Assembly: GCF_947169445.1 (NCBI RefSeq)
Contig: NZ_CAMVPU010000015.1
Span: forward strand, 19,253 to 83,252
DNA length: 64,000 nucleotides
DNA from: an uncultured Butyrivibrio sp.
Lineage (GTDB): Bacteria > Bacillota > Clostridia > Lachnospirales > Lachnospiraceae
Direction of reading: 5' to 3'
The notes beneath the pieces are model-generated. The model searched no databases. It saw only the letters and a list, made by a program, of their open reading frames with translations, and was not told where the DNA came from. The translations under genes and the position numbers were made by a program. Shown piece after piece: positions 53,294 to 63,305 of the stretch (position 1 is the stretch's first letter; each line of letters starts with the position of its first letter).

Positions 53294-55568
53294 GTATCTT
53301 CTCTTTCGTTATTACCTGAGCAAGGCCATGGAAAGTATATACATATCCGGCCCCTCCGGCAGTATGATCAGTGGGATTTCCATTAGATGCCCCTAATAAA
53401 AGCCCCCACTCTGATGGTATGTCAAACCTCACATCAGCGTCAGGTACTATATTACCATATTTATCCAGAAGAGATATTTTCCTGATGACTATATCATTCT
53501 CTCTATATTCCTCTGTGACATTTATCTGTGCAGAAGGTCCATCTGCTGTCTCATTTACACTTCGCATGACTTCCTTGCCGTCTCGTAAGCCTACTATCTC
53601 CATGCGCCCTTTTTGAGAAATCACTTTTTCCCACACCAGATAGTCATCCTTTGGCATTTTCTTTTTACCAAGGCTTACGCCGTTAAGTATAAGCTCAACC
53701 TCATCTGCATTGGAAAAGACATAATAGTCCATCTCCTGCCCCGGTTTCTGATTCATGTCAGGATAAGCATGGATCACATCCTCATTAGTCCACCAGGCTT
53801 TATAAAAATAGTAAAAATCCTTTGGATTACCGCATAAGTCCATAGCTCCAAACTGACTGCTGATAGCCGGCCATGCAAAGGGCGTAGGTTCACCATAATA
53901 ATCAAAGCCCGTCCAGATAAAAAGACCGCTAACCCAGTCAGGCATACATTCTCTCCACCTCTGGGCCCCTAGCATATAATAAGGTCTTTTTTCATTAATG
54001 GCCAAATGACATTTTTCCTTATCTGTCTCATAGCATCCACGGGTTGATTTAAAGGTACCCTGCTCAGTGCAGATAAATGGCTGCCATGGATATTCTAAGT
54101 GAAATTTCTCATACAGGTCACTGTGATAATTATATCCCGCAACATCAAGCTGTTTGGATATTCCCTCAAGCACCTTATAGTCAAGGATCAATTCATTCGT
54201 CTTCATATCCAGCATTAAAAGAGCCATTGTAACCGGCCTGTAGGGATCAAGTCTTTTTATATATTCCATCATTGTCCCTGCTATTCTGGCTCCCTGGCTG
54301 GTGGCCTGAGACGAAGCTTCTTCATTTCCAATGGAATAGATTATGACCGAAGGGTGATTTCTACCAAGTTTTACCATCCTCTCGAGCTCATACATATCCG
54401 GTTTGGCACTGGATAAAAGTCTGGTCTCAAGCATCACCAGCATGCCTTCCTGATCGCAAATATCAAGGAAAGACTCAGTAAGCGGATAATGGGCTCCTCT
54501 ATATCCATTGGCCCCCATCTCCTTAAGTTTTCTTATTCGAAAGCGCATAACTTCCTTAGGAACTGCGTTTCCAAGCCCTCCATGATTCTGATGGCAGCAC
54601 ACTCCCTTGATCTTAAGCTGATTGTTGTTAAGTATAAAGCCTTTTTCATTATCAAATACAGCCGAGCGCACTCCGAAATTGCAATCAGCCACATTTTTTA
54701 ATTCATTTCCTACTTTTAGACTACAGATAAGATGGTAGAGTTTTGGATCATCCACAGACCATAACTTCGGATTATCAATAGTAATTTCAGTTTTAAAAAA
54801 TTGACACCCTTCCTCAGGAAGATATGTTATATTGCATCCTTCATCACCGGCACTTTTAATTACTTCCCCGCAGCTCGTTTTCACTTCAAATAAAAGATTA
54901 GCTTCATCTGTACCATAGATTTTGCCGGATATATTTACGACAGCTTTTGAAAGATCATCTAAAGGCTGCGCATATACAAAAAGCTCATCAATATGCTCTT
55001 TTTCCACAACCTTAAGGTAAGCGTTTCTGTATATGCCGCCTCCTTCGTAGAACCAGCCTTCCGCCTCCCTGGCATCACACCTGATAGAAAGAAGATTGTC
55101 ACCACCATATACAGCCGTATCTGTAATATCTATAGTGATCCTTGAATAACCATCCGGCTCACGATTCAAATAGAATTCATTCAAAAAGAAGGTTGAATCT
55201 CTGTAAATTCCATCAAATATTAAAAACAGTTTTTTACCTTCATATTCTTTAGGCAAAAAGAAATGTTTCCTGTACCACCCAACATTTTTCTCAAAAGAAC
55301 CTGCCGTAGTATGAATGTTATTTACATCCTCCATCTCGGGAATAGCATTATCTTTATCAAACTCTTTTTCCAAGTATCCGTAGGGCTTTGTTTCAAAAAC
55401 AAAGTCGTGAGGGAGCGTTACTGCTTTCCAATCATGATCGTCATAGTCCCTGCTCTCCGGTCCCTGATTAAAGGAGCCGGACTTGGCAAAAGCCCATCTG
55501 TTTCTGACTGACAATATATCCCCAAAATGAAATTTCCAATTATCATCAAACCCAAGTAAATCCTGCAT
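53283..55568 (-). CDS. GH2 glycoside hydrolase (beta-galactosidase-like)
   Basis: Family 2 enzyme of 761 residues: jelly-roll domain (about 5-190), Ig-like domain (195-300), TIM barrel (305-600) and two C-terminal beta domains. Acid/base E416 (SIGNEE) and nucleophile E502 (CTEQG) are present. There is no signal peptide, so it acts in the cytosol. In a rhamnogalacturonan operon a beta-galactosidase removing galactan side chains or a glucuronidase-type activity is likely. GGAGAA precedes the ATG; it starts nine bases after the CE12 gene. Confidence 0.92.
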   Translation of the reverse strand: MQDLLGFDDNWKFHFGDILSVRNRWAFAKSGSFNQGPESRDYDDHDWKAVTLPHDFVFETKPYGYLEKEFDKDNAIPEMEDVNNIHTTAGSFEKNVGWYRKHFFLPKEYEGKKLFLIFDGIYRDSTFFLNEFYLNREPDGYSRITIDITDTAVYGGDNLLSIRCDAREAEGWFYEGGGIYRNAYLKVVEKEHIDELFVYAQPLDDLSKAVVNISGKIYGTDEANLLFEVKTSCGEVIKSAGDEGCNITYLPEEGCQFFKTEITIDNPKLWSVDDPKLYHLICSLKVGNELKNVADCNFGVRSAVFDNEKGFILNNNQLKIKGVCCHQNHGGLGNAVPKEVMRFRIRKLKEMGANGYRGAHYPLTESFLDICDQEGMLVMLETRLLSSAKPDMYELERMVKLGRNHPSVIIYSIGNEEASSQATSQGARIAGTMMEYIKRLDPYRPVTMALLMLDMKTNELILDYKVLEGISKQLDVAGYNYHSDLYEKFHLEYPWQPFICTEQGTFKSTRGCYETDKEKCHLAINEKRPYYMLGAQRWRECMPDWVSGLFIWTGFDYYGEPTPFAWPAISSQFGAMDLCGNPKDFYYFYKAWWTNEDVIHAYPDMNQKPGQEMDYYVFSNADEVELILNGVSLGKKKMPKDDYLVWEKVISQKGRMEIVGLRDGKEVMRSVNETADGPSAQINVTEEYRENDIVIRKISLLDKYGNIVPDADVRFDIPSEWGLLLGASNGNPTDHTAGGAGYVYTFHGLAQVITKEKIHDN

Positions 55569-55577
55569 ACTTTTCTC

Positions 55578-57224
55578 CTACGCCCTAAACTCAATGATCC
55601 TGCTGGGATTGCTTTCCTTTCCGTCTTCAAAAACTGCAGTTACCTTTACCTGATAAACATCTGCAGCCGGAAGTCTGAAGGGAAGAACGATACTCTGCAT
55701 CTTTTCCTGCGCGGTGATACTTCGAAGAGGGAAAAACTGAAAATCTACAGAACCTTTCCTATACACATTGTAAGATACCGCGCCTTTGACATCATTCCAG
55801 ACAAGTAAAAAATTGGCAACCTTATCTTCAATGATAAGCTCCTGAAGCGCAAAACCAGTCGGAGTTTCCAGATCCACCTCCTTAGGTATCACTGTGATTT
55901 TCTTCTTTTCCGGAATCGCATCAATATTTAGATAAGCCTTTAATCTGTCAATTTCAGAATACCCTTCCATAGAAAGCAGCGCCTTAGCCACCATTCTGGC
56001 ATAGATCTTAGCGCCGTACTCCTGCAAATGGGTGTTGTCTGACACTCCATCTGCATATGCTCCCTCTGGATAAGCCCCTGACGGACACCACAGATAAAGA
56101 GCTTTTGCCTCTTCGCTTCCGATTTCTTTCAGATAATCATTACTCATTTTGCATAGATCCACACAAGGGACCTTTTCCCTATCTGCTACTTGCAGCATCA
56201 CATCGCGGTATTCTCCAAAGGATAATACAAACTCTCCGTCATGCTCATCACAGTTTCGCCTTGAAACAGGAGTCACCAGGACAGGATAGATACCTCGGCT
56301 TTTGCAGGAATCAATATATTTCATCAGGAAGCTGTCAAACTCCCCGGGACTTACATAACGATTAGGTCTTACTGCAGTTGCATCATTGTGGGCCCACTGC
56401 AAAAGCACATAATCACCCCTGCGGGCTCTCTTTAGCAGAGCATCCCACTTGCCTTCATCAATAAAGGATCTTGCACTTCTGGCTCCGATAGAGCGATTCT
56501 CCACCCTGACAGAATTTCTTTCATATACATGACACTGAGGGTAGCAATGATCTGGAGGCAGGTAGTCCTCTAAAGGCTCTGATGGGCAGACATAATCAAT
56601 AAAAACCTGGCCCCATCCGGTTTGTGGATAATAAAACGGTTCATAGCTCTGCACTGTGGAATCGGAAGCAAGGAAAATAGTCGGCTTTCCTTTTTGGTCG
56701 CCTTCATCTGCAGTTTTCTTCACTTCTTCGTAGCTGATATCACGGATGCAAAAGGTATGCTCCAGGCTTTTCTCTTCACACTCGGCGCTATCCGATGCAA
56801 AAAACTGCAATGTCGTCACTTCATGTATGGAACAGTTTATAAAGCTTGCTTCCATGGTACTTTTAGGCGCAACCTCCAGATCTTTTATCTGAAGAACTTC
56901 ATCAGCATAGCAGTTAAGGCACATAGCCTCCTTGTCAGGGTTATAAAAAGTAATGGTCCACCTTCCATCATTTAGTCCTGTTTTATATGAAAACACAGGA
57001 CTGTTCACATAGGTATATATTCCAAATCCTGTAACCTCAGTCTCAGTCCAGCATTTAGAGGTGATAAGTGTATTTTCCCCTTCCAATTGTCTGAGATAAT
57101 GAGAATTACTGTCGTCATTTATTTCTTCCAGTTTTGCATTTCTCGGGTAATAGACGCCTCCTCCCCATCCTTTTGCTTTATCAGGATAGATCTTTAAACT
57201 GACGTCAAAGTCTGAGAGTTTCAT
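55578..57224 (-). CDS. CE12 rhamnogalacturonan acetylesterase
   Basis: SGNH hydrolase removing acetyl groups from rhamnogalacturonan. After an N-terminal beta domain (about 1-165) the catalytic part shows S189 in LASDSTV, the oxyanion Gly in TGWGQ, Asn in WAHND and the Asp-His pair in DNTHLQ. About 100 C-terminal residues form a fibronectin-like domain. There is no signal peptide. Residues 1-165 may bind substrate. It sits between the PL11 and GH2 genes with gaps of 15 and 9 bases. Confidence 0.9.
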   Translation of the reverse strand: MKLSDFDVSLKIYPDKAKGWGGGVYYPRNAKLEEINDDSNSHYLRQLEGENTLITSKCWTETEVTGFGIYTYVNSPVFSYKTGLNDGRWTITFYNPDKEAMCLNCYADEVLQIKDLEVAPKSTMEASFINCSIHEVTTLQFFASDSAECEEKSLEHTFCIRDISYEEVKKTADEGDQKGKPTIFLASDSTVQSYEPFYYPQTGWGQVFIDYVCPSEPLEDYLPPDHCYPQCHVYERNSVRVENRSIGARSARSFIDEGKWDALLKRARRGDYVLLQWAHNDATAVRPNRYVSPGEFDSFLMKYIDSCKSRGIYPVLVTPVSRRNCDEHDGEFVLSFGEYRDVMLQVADREKVPCVDLCKMSNDYLKEIGSEEAKALYLWCPSGAYPEGAYADGVSDNTHLQEYGAKIYARMVAKALLSMEGYSEIDRLKAYLNIDAIPEKKKITVIPKEVDLETPTGFALQELIIEDKVANFLLVWNDVKGAVSYNVYRKGSVDFQFFPLRSITAQEKMQSIVLPFRLPAADVYQVKVTAVFEDGKESNPSRIIEFRA

Positions 57225-57239
57225 TTAGGTCTCCTCCAA

Positions 57240-59699
57240 CTAAAACAAGTTTTTTAACTCCGGAAGCACTTCATCAAAATTCATGTCACTGGCATAATAG
57301 TAGCTGACGTATCCCGGCTGATTGTAACAGTTATTCTGCCAGCAGACCCCCATACGGTACTGGATGTCCTGAAGTGGTGTAAAAAGCTTATGCTCTGTTA
57401 TATCTGTATTTATATAGATTCTAAGTGCACTGTCATCTGAAAGTCTTAGCACTATCTCATCACGAAAATCCCCAAAAAGATCTGCCACAAGACATGGATT
57501 TCCCTTAGTTCCGTTGTTAGTAGCGGTACCCTCAGGCCTTAGCATAACACCGTGAGTTATATCATTAATTATTCCGCACTTTTCTTCTATGAGATATTCC
57601 TTGCCATCGGTGACCTGTGTTGTTAAGTCTGCAGCCCAGTGTATATTCATGTTGGTAGAAGGAGCCGGTATATCCAATTTATCTCCTTTAACACTATAAA
57701 CATCATTGACCCATACCTGCAACCCCGGAACTTCAGGCGCTATATCCCCTATCATGCAGCGCCCAAGATCACTTTCTGCATATTCTCCAAAATACACCTT
57801 ACCTGTTTCAGCATCCCGAAGAGCATAGCCGTAGGGTGCAGCCTTTGCTCCCTCAAAGACATTAAATATCTCAAGGCCCGGACGGTCAGGATCTATATTT
57901 GCAACATGCATTGCATCCCCATGACCAAGCTTTGCATAGGTTCCATTTGGCAAATAGTCATAGCTACTGTATAAAACGCTTCCGTCATGATCTATGCAGG
58001 CCGCTCCATAAATAATTTCCTGGTATCCGTCCCCATCCACATCAGCAGTTGACAAACTATGGTTTCCCTGCCCGGCAATAACTCCATAAACAGGGTCACT
58101 TCCTTTAAGCTCATGCGGATTATCACAGAAAGGATTTTCCATTTGTACATATCCGGAATCAACGCTCCATTTTTCTCTAAAGCGATTTTCAAAAAAGTCA
58201 TAGGCTACAAGAGTGGTTCTGGTATAGTATCCACGGCAAACTATAAGATAAGGTCTTTCCCCATCAAGATATGCAACCCCCGACAAGAATCTGTCCACTC
58301 TGTTGCAGGGTTCTATCCTTGCCATGGCATAATCGCCCCACATCAGGCCATCATCATCTCTTCCGAATTTAAAGGGAATTGTCTCAAGTTCCCTGCCATC
58401 CCCTCCAAACATGGTCAGATACTCAGGGCCATTAAATATAAAGCCTTCAAATTCATCCAGCTTATTGCGAGCGCTTCTTCCAGGAGCATATACTTTTATA
58501 AAATAATCCGTAAGCTGCTCTGCATCTGTTTCTGAAAGAGGATATGTATATTTAGGCGGTATTTCAAAGCATTCCTCCAAAGTAGCTGGCCAATGGCCAT
58601 TTACTACTTCAGGGTGATTGTGCCAGTTTCTAAAGACATCTTTTAAATGCTTGGCATAGTCCCCTGCAGATGAAACATAATTATCTTCATTGGTAACACC
58701 ATTTTGCACATCACTTTCAGGAATTGTTATATAGTGCTGCGCATACTCTTTTCCCTCTTCATCAAAAATATGCATGCAAGTCCCGGGGGCTGTCTTTACA
58801 GCCATCTCGGCGATTCCGTCCCCATTAAAGTCGTATACCATGAACTGAGTATAATGAGCACCGGCCCTGATGTTTACTCCCATATCAAGACGCCACAAAA
58901 GACGGCCATCGAGCTTATAGCAGTCCAGATAAACCTTTCCGGTATAGCCCTTTTGGGAAACATCCTTGGAATTTGAAGGATCCCATTTGACTATGTATTC
59001 ATATTCACCATCGCCATCCACATCGCCAATGCTTATATCATTGGCATGATAGACGTATGCCTCTCCTGCCGGTGTGGTGCCCCCTTCCGGAATCTTAAGT
59101 GGAATATCAAGATAGTTTCTTCCGCTCTTCCAGGCCTGTACTTCTTGCGCACACGCCAAGGCTTTCTGTAGTTCTTCCATCTCCGGAAGCTTTCCGCTTT
59201 CATAGGGAATAACACTGTACCTGTCATCCATTGTGCCGTTGGCATCAAGGTAATTAGTACTGTCAGTCACATAGGTAAGGAGCTTTCCGTTTTTGAAAAG
59301 AGCAAAGTCTGTACCGGTTAGTCCTGTTTTGGTACTTTTCTTTACTTCATTCTTAAAAAGTCTCCAGGAAACAAATATTCCCTTTGACGAGGCAACTGCC
59401 ACCAGGCCTCGATTTATTTTTTCAAGCTGCTCATGTAAAACAGTGGTGATCGGTGTCTTTAGCTCTTTACTCTCATCTAAAACGCCATCATCGGAAAGAG
59501 CCTGTACTGTAAGGTAATAGGGAATTCTTGGCATCTTTTTGAAAGTCATTCTAAGCTCTGTTGTAGACGCAAGGGCCTTTTTCTGCATGCTCTCTCTATT
59601 CCTGTCTTTCCATAGTAATCTGTAATTTGTTGCTCCCTCTACCGCATCCCAGGACACCTTTATCTCCTGATCTGTGATTTCATCTATACGAAGTTCCAT
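57240..59699 (-). CDS. PL11 rhamnogalacturonan lyase (YesW/YesX-like)
   Basis: Cleaves the rhamnose-galacturonate backbone by beta-elimination. The 819-residue protein has an N-terminal fibronectin-like domain (about 1-90) and an eight-bladed propeller. Calcium loops DVDGDGEYE, DFNGDGIAE and DVDGDGYQE, and the family motif NIRAGAHYTQF, are present. There is no signal peptide, unlike B. subtilis YesW, so it probably works on imported fragments. AAAGGA precedes the ATG. Confidence 0.94.
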   Translation of the reverse strand: MELRIDEITDQEIKVSWDAVEGATNYRLLWKDRNRESMQKKALASTTELRMTFKKMPRIPYYLTVQALSDDGVLDESKELKTPITTVLHEQLEKINRGLVAVASSKGIFVSWRLFKNEVKKSTKTGLTGTDFALFKNGKLLTYVTDSTNYLDANGTMDDRYSVIPYESGKLPEMEELQKALACAQEVQAWKSGRNYLDIPLKIPEGGTTPAGEAYVYHANDISIGDVDGDGEYEYIVKWDPSNSKDVSQKGYTGKVYLDCYKLDGRLLWRLDMGVNIRAGAHYTQFMVYDFNGDGIAEMAVKTAPGTCMHIFDEEGKEYAQHYITIPESDVQNGVTNEDNYVSSAGDYAKHLKDVFRNWHNHPEVVNGHWPATLEECFEIPPKYTYPLSETDAEQLTDYFIKVYAPGRSARNKLDEFEGFIFNGPEYLTMFGGDGRELETIPFKFGRDDDGLMWGDYAMARIEPCNRVDRFLSGVAYLDGERPYLIVCRGYYTRTTLVAYDFFENRFREKWSVDSGYVQMENPFCDNPHELKGSDPVYGVIAGQGNHSLSTADVDGDGYQEIIYGAACIDHDGSVLYSSYDYLPNGTYAKLGHGDAMHVANIDPDRPGLEIFNVFEGAKAAPYGYALRDAETGKVYFGEYAESDLGRCMIGDIAPEVPGLQVWVNDVYSVKGDKLDIPAPSTNMNIHWAADLTTQVTDGKEYLIEEKCGIINDITHGVMLRPEGTATNNGTKGNPCLVADLFGDFRDEIVLRLSDDSALRIYINTDITEHKLFTPLQDIQYRMGVCWQNNCYNQPGYVSYYYASDMNFDEVLPELKNLF

Positions 59700-59751
59700 A
59701 TTTGTTTCCTTTCGCTGCTGATGCCCATGAAACTGCCATTCAATTAATTAA

Positions 59752-60426
59752 CTATTGTAAATCCCCATCCTCAAGTTCAAATACTTTAAGGTCAGAGTAC
59801 TCTGCAATCATAGGAGCCAATTGCCTGAATCCAAGCTTTCCACCTCCTAAGATTTTCCCATAGGTTGTGCCGTCATCCACAAATTCAAAGATCCTCAGAT
59901 TGTCTATATCAAAGGTCACTTTGTTTTTACACTTGGTGACTGTTATGTGATATGGCACAGTAGCATCATCTGCATTGGGAATCGGATCAGCTCCCTGCGC
60001 AACCAGGTAAAAGCCATAACTCTTACGAAGATTGCAGGTATGAAGCTGCCTTTCATCCGGTTCTTTTCTCCTGAAATAAGAAACATGAAAGGCATCAATA
60101 TCTCCATGATGATACAGCTTGTACTCACCGTTTCTGGGAGATAGGGACTTATCAAAAAGGTCTTCACCACCTCTTCCCTTTGCTGCAAAGAACATCATAG
60201 CAAGCCCAGGCTCTTTTACCGGCAAGAAATCCCATTCAATACGGATATCTGATGGAAACTCTTTATTGCACCAAAACACATAATTAGCCTTTTGTCCTTC
60301 AACCTCCGACAACTGATTTTCCATTCTAAGCCGCCCATTCTCAAAAGAAATAACCGCTTTCCCTTCCAGAATAAAATCTTTAACATCCTCTGGACCAGCC
60401 AATGGATTTTCATATATTAATTTCAT
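59752..60426 (-). CDS. DUF1961 (YesU-like) protein
   Basis: Beta-sandwich protein of about 224 residues resembling B. subtilis YesU, which is encoded in the rhamnogalacturonan yes operon. Marks are YVFWCNKEFPSDIRIEWDF (cited as FPSDIRIEWDF), SPRNGEYKLYHHGDIDAFHVSY in part, and GGGKLGFRQ. The family has a concanavalin-like fold and a presumed hydrolase or sugar-binding role. The start may instead be TTG at 60432; the ribosome site AGGA fits either. Gap to the next gene is 52 bases. Confidence 0.85.
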   Translation of the reverse strand: MKLIYENPLAGPEDVKDFILEGKAVISFENGRLRMENQLSEVEGQKANYVFWCNKEFPSDIRIEWDFLPVKEPGLAMMFFAAKGRGGEDLFDKSLSPRNGEYKLYHHGDIDAFHVSYFRRKEPDERQLHTCNLRKSYGFYLVAQGADPIPNADDATVPYHITVTKCKNKVTFDIDNLRIFEFVDDGTTYGKILGGGKLGFRQLAPMIAEYSDLKVFELEDGDLQ

Positions 60427-60453
60427 CTGCAAATCATCCTTTCTAAAATAATG

Positions 60454-63177
60454 TCAGGCCCGTCTAAATGCCTTATCTCCTATATTTCCAACCAAATTTT
60501 CCGCATCCTTCAGTGTTTTAGGAAGATCACTTTCAATAAAATCCAGAGCTATGATCACATTCAGACACCACTGCGCAGTAAAATTCGTGGAAATCCATGG
60601 AATTTCCGACAATTCATGGTGGTTACCTGCATCCGTTATACTGCACGTAAGAAAACCATCCGCATTGTTTTCGCCTATCAAAGACGAAAGAAGCGCCTGC
60701 CAGGTCCTCTTTGCACATTCATGTCCCTCGGTCTCATAGTCTTTTGCCAGAACCTCTTTACCCAGTTCAACTCCGCTGCAGTTCCCTTTAATAATACCTG
60801 CTGCCGCATATGCACCCAGCCCCGAAAACATAAATGGGAATGTATATTCCCTGTCCTGTATTAGGTTATTGCATTCCTTAAGCTGCATTTGCCTGGGAAG
60901 CAGTGCAAAACGCCCAAGTTCCACCAGCATTTGATTAAATTCAGGCATTTCCAAAAGATCTGCCGTTTCCATCCAAACCGTTGGTGCCCCCATGCATACC
61001 TGCAGATGTGTACCGCCGGTTGTTCTCTCCCCAATGTAGTACAGATGAGCACTTGCCGGGTCAAACTCAAAATCAGGTCCTGAGGCCAGACGAAGAGGCG
61101 CCTTTTCTATATCTCTGATACCTGTAACTATCTTTTCACGGTAGGCCAGATCACCTTTCCGCTCCCACTGTGTCATCCAGTTAGATACAAGAGATGACCA
61201 GTCCGGTCCGCTTCGGGCATGACTTGGATGATTCATCTTCTCTTTTTCATAAAAATCTCCAAGAGGATCTTTATTCAAAAAGCTGTTCTCATTATCTTTA
61301 AGTTCTTCGAAGATATCCTCCAGGCGCCTGTCACCGGTGAGATAGTAAAAGACTCTGTGGTGTGCTGCCATGGCAATTCGCGCTTCCTTACAAGGGCATC
61401 CCCAATGACGCACGTTATGCCTTGAACCAAGTCCCTTATATTTTCCAAAATGATATACATCTACTTCACTGGCATGGCGGGAAAGCTTTTCAGCCAGCCT
61501 ATAAACATCTGCTCTTCCTGTACGAAGGAAATAGTTCCACAGCCAGAGAGTTGGAACAAGCTCTGTATTATCCCATGCATACCCGCCCACATCATATTTC
61601 CACTGATGTCTGATGCGGTCATAGGTATGCATAAAATCGCCATAATTGAATAGACCATACCATTTTCTCTGGTCAACCTCTCGTTTATAGAACTCAAAGG
61701 CACGATCAAGCTGATCTTCCAGCCATTTCTCAACCTCAGTATTATTCTTTGGTAAAGACCAATATCCAAAAGCTCTCATCTCATGATAGAACTCAGGAGA
61801 TGCAATATATACCGGCGGATGATTTACGTTTTCTGCAAAGTTTAAAAGAGTCTCATCCTCAGGGATCATCTCTTTTGAAAAAGCTAGTTCACATTCGCTA
61901 GTTACCGCAATTCCATCAGGATCAGCCCCTTTATAATCATATCCTTCGTAGCATACCTGATTGTAGCCTCGATGAGCATAATGCCTGAAATCATAGCTCT
62001 CTGCTTCCGGAGAATAGAACCACACAAAGGTCCTTGCAGTATCACCGGATAGTCCCAAAACACTTATTCCTGCAGGATTCTTTTCCCAGAAATCCCTAAA
62101 TCCTATCATCACGCTGCCAGATTCTGAGCCAAAGGCCACTCCACCTTTGCTGCGGTTTCCGCTAAGGGCGTCTATCTGACATACATCATCGTAGGATAGT
62201 TTTTTGCGAATGCGAAAATGTAGCGCACTATCCTGTGTTATAGTCCAACTATCCCAATGTGGACTGTTTTCTATAATCTGCGAAATATGATTTTCGATTT
62301 CAGCATCACCGCACTTTGAGAGTATTTCCTCCGTAATAGCTTTTCCTTCTATCTGTGCCTGGTATAAGCTTTCAGGGACTCTTGGACGCCAGGCACACAG
62401 CTGTGCGCTGACTTCATGAAATACTCCATGATCTCCTGTTATTTTCACGTGCCTGTTATAAACAGGACCTGACAACGGACTCTCAAAAGAGATACCTATT
62501 CCTTTTAAAAAGTCTTTGTTTTCATCTCCATCATACAAAAATGTATGCTGTATCTTTATGCTTTTTGCAGCAGTTCCAAAGAACACTCTTATAATAAAGG
62601 GGATTTTCTCTGCGCCTTTTTGGTCAGATGAATTACAAACATGGATTCCTTCATAACGGATCACAGTCTGTATTTCCCCGGTTTCTTCAACTTCAATCTT
62701 ATTTATTTTCCCAACAAAATCTCTGACAGTAAGCGTAGTGCAGCTATCGCCAGTTTGCGGTTCCTCTAGCTTAAGCACAGGCTTTCCATGTTTCAGAACG
62801 TCCATTTTGTCACGCTTTATTACTTCAAACAGCTCGTCTGCATTCTTTCTGATTATCGCTAAAATGCCTTCGCTTCGTATTTCATAGGCATCCTCAGTTT
62901 CGTTAAGTACTGGAGGATTTGGAGATTTCTTTTCTCCGGTACGTACTTCAATTTCTTCTCCAAGATCAGAAGCATCCGCACAGTGTGCAGTCCATTTTAT
63001 GCTTCCATCCGGCCAATATGCAGTAACACGGGACTGAAGCAAAACGTCCTTACCATTTTCATTTGTACAAAAATAATCTATCTTAGATGTCTTTTCCTTA
63101 GGCAATTCACCTTTTTTCCACATGCAACCAAAAACCGCTGTTCCGGTTGCCTTCTGCTCCATTCTGTGTAGCTTCAT
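60454..63177 (-). CDS. YetA-like exo-rhamnogalacturonan lyase family protein
   Basis: A 907-residue protein of the YetA family, which is related to PL26 exo-acting rhamnogalacturonan lyases. An N-terminal beta region (about 1-390) is followed by an alpha/alpha-barrel-like region with KYDVGGYAWDNTELVPT, RHNVRHWGCPCKEARI and ERTTGGTHLQVCMG motifs (parts only quoted). There is no signal peptide. The ATG at 63177 follows AAAGGAC; 36 further upstream codons run through an intercistronic hairpin. It is the first enzyme gene after the binding-protein gene. Confidence 0.87.
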   Translation of the reverse strand: MKLHRMEQKATGTAVFGCMWKKGELPKEKTSKIDYFCTNENGKDVLLQSRVTAYWPDGSIKWTAHCADASDLGEEIEVRTGEKKSPNPPVLNETEDAYEIRSEGILAIIRKNADELFEVIKRDKMDVLKHGKPVLKLEEPQTGDSCTTLTVRDFVGKINKIEVEETGEIQTVIRYEGIHVCNSSDQKGAEKIPFIIRVFFGTAAKSIKIQHTFLYDGDENKDFLKGIGISFESPLSGPVYNRHVKITGDHGVFHEVSAQLCAWRPRVPESLYQAQIEGKAITEEILSKCGDAEIENHISQIIENSPHWDSWTITQDSALHFRIRKKLSYDDVCQIDALSGNRSKGGVAFGSESGSVMIGFRDFWEKNPAGISVLGLSGDTARTFVWFYSPEAESYDFRHYAHRGYNQVCYEGYDYKGADPDGIAVTSECELAFSKEMIPEDETLLNFAENVNHPPVYIASPEFYHEMRAFGYWSLPKNNTEVEKWLEDQLDRAFEFYKREVDQRKWYGLFNYGDFMHTYDRIRHQWKYDVGGYAWDNTELVPTLWLWNYFLRTGRADVYRLAEKLSRHASEVDVYHFGKYKGLGSRHNVRHWGCPCKEARIAMAAHHRVFYYLTGDRRLEDIFEELKDNENSFLNKDPLGDFYEKEKMNHPSHARSGPDWSSLVSNWMTQWERKGDLAYREKIVTGIRDIEKAPLRLASGPDFEFDPASAHLYYIGERTTGGTHLQVCMGAPTVWMETADLLEMPEFNQMLVELGRFALLPRQMQLKECNNLIQDREYTFPFMFSGLGAYAAAGIIKGNCSGVELGKEVLAKDYETEGHECAKRTWQALLSSLIGENNADGFLTCSITDAGNHHELSEIPWISTNFTAQWCLNVIIALDFIESDLPKTLKDAENLVGNIGDKAFRRA

Positions 63178-63251
63178 GTCCTGTCCTTTCTGATTCCTAT
63201 ATTGATTCCTAAATATCTTTTTACAAATCAATCTTTCTCTTACATAGTTAA

Positions 63252-63282
63252 GGCACCGACATCCGCTTAGGATGCCGATGCC
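63252..63282 (-). other. Intercistronic hairpin after the binding-protein gene
   Basis: Minus-strand stem of 13 pairs with G-U pairs (63282-63270 with 63264-63252) and a five-base loop, without a T-run. It lies 24 bases after the binding-protein stop and about 75 bases before the YetA-like gene. Such stems often protect binding-protein mRNA and reduce read-through. Confidence 0.65.
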
Positions 63283-63305
63283 CAAATGTACTTGTTTAAC
63301 TGGGA

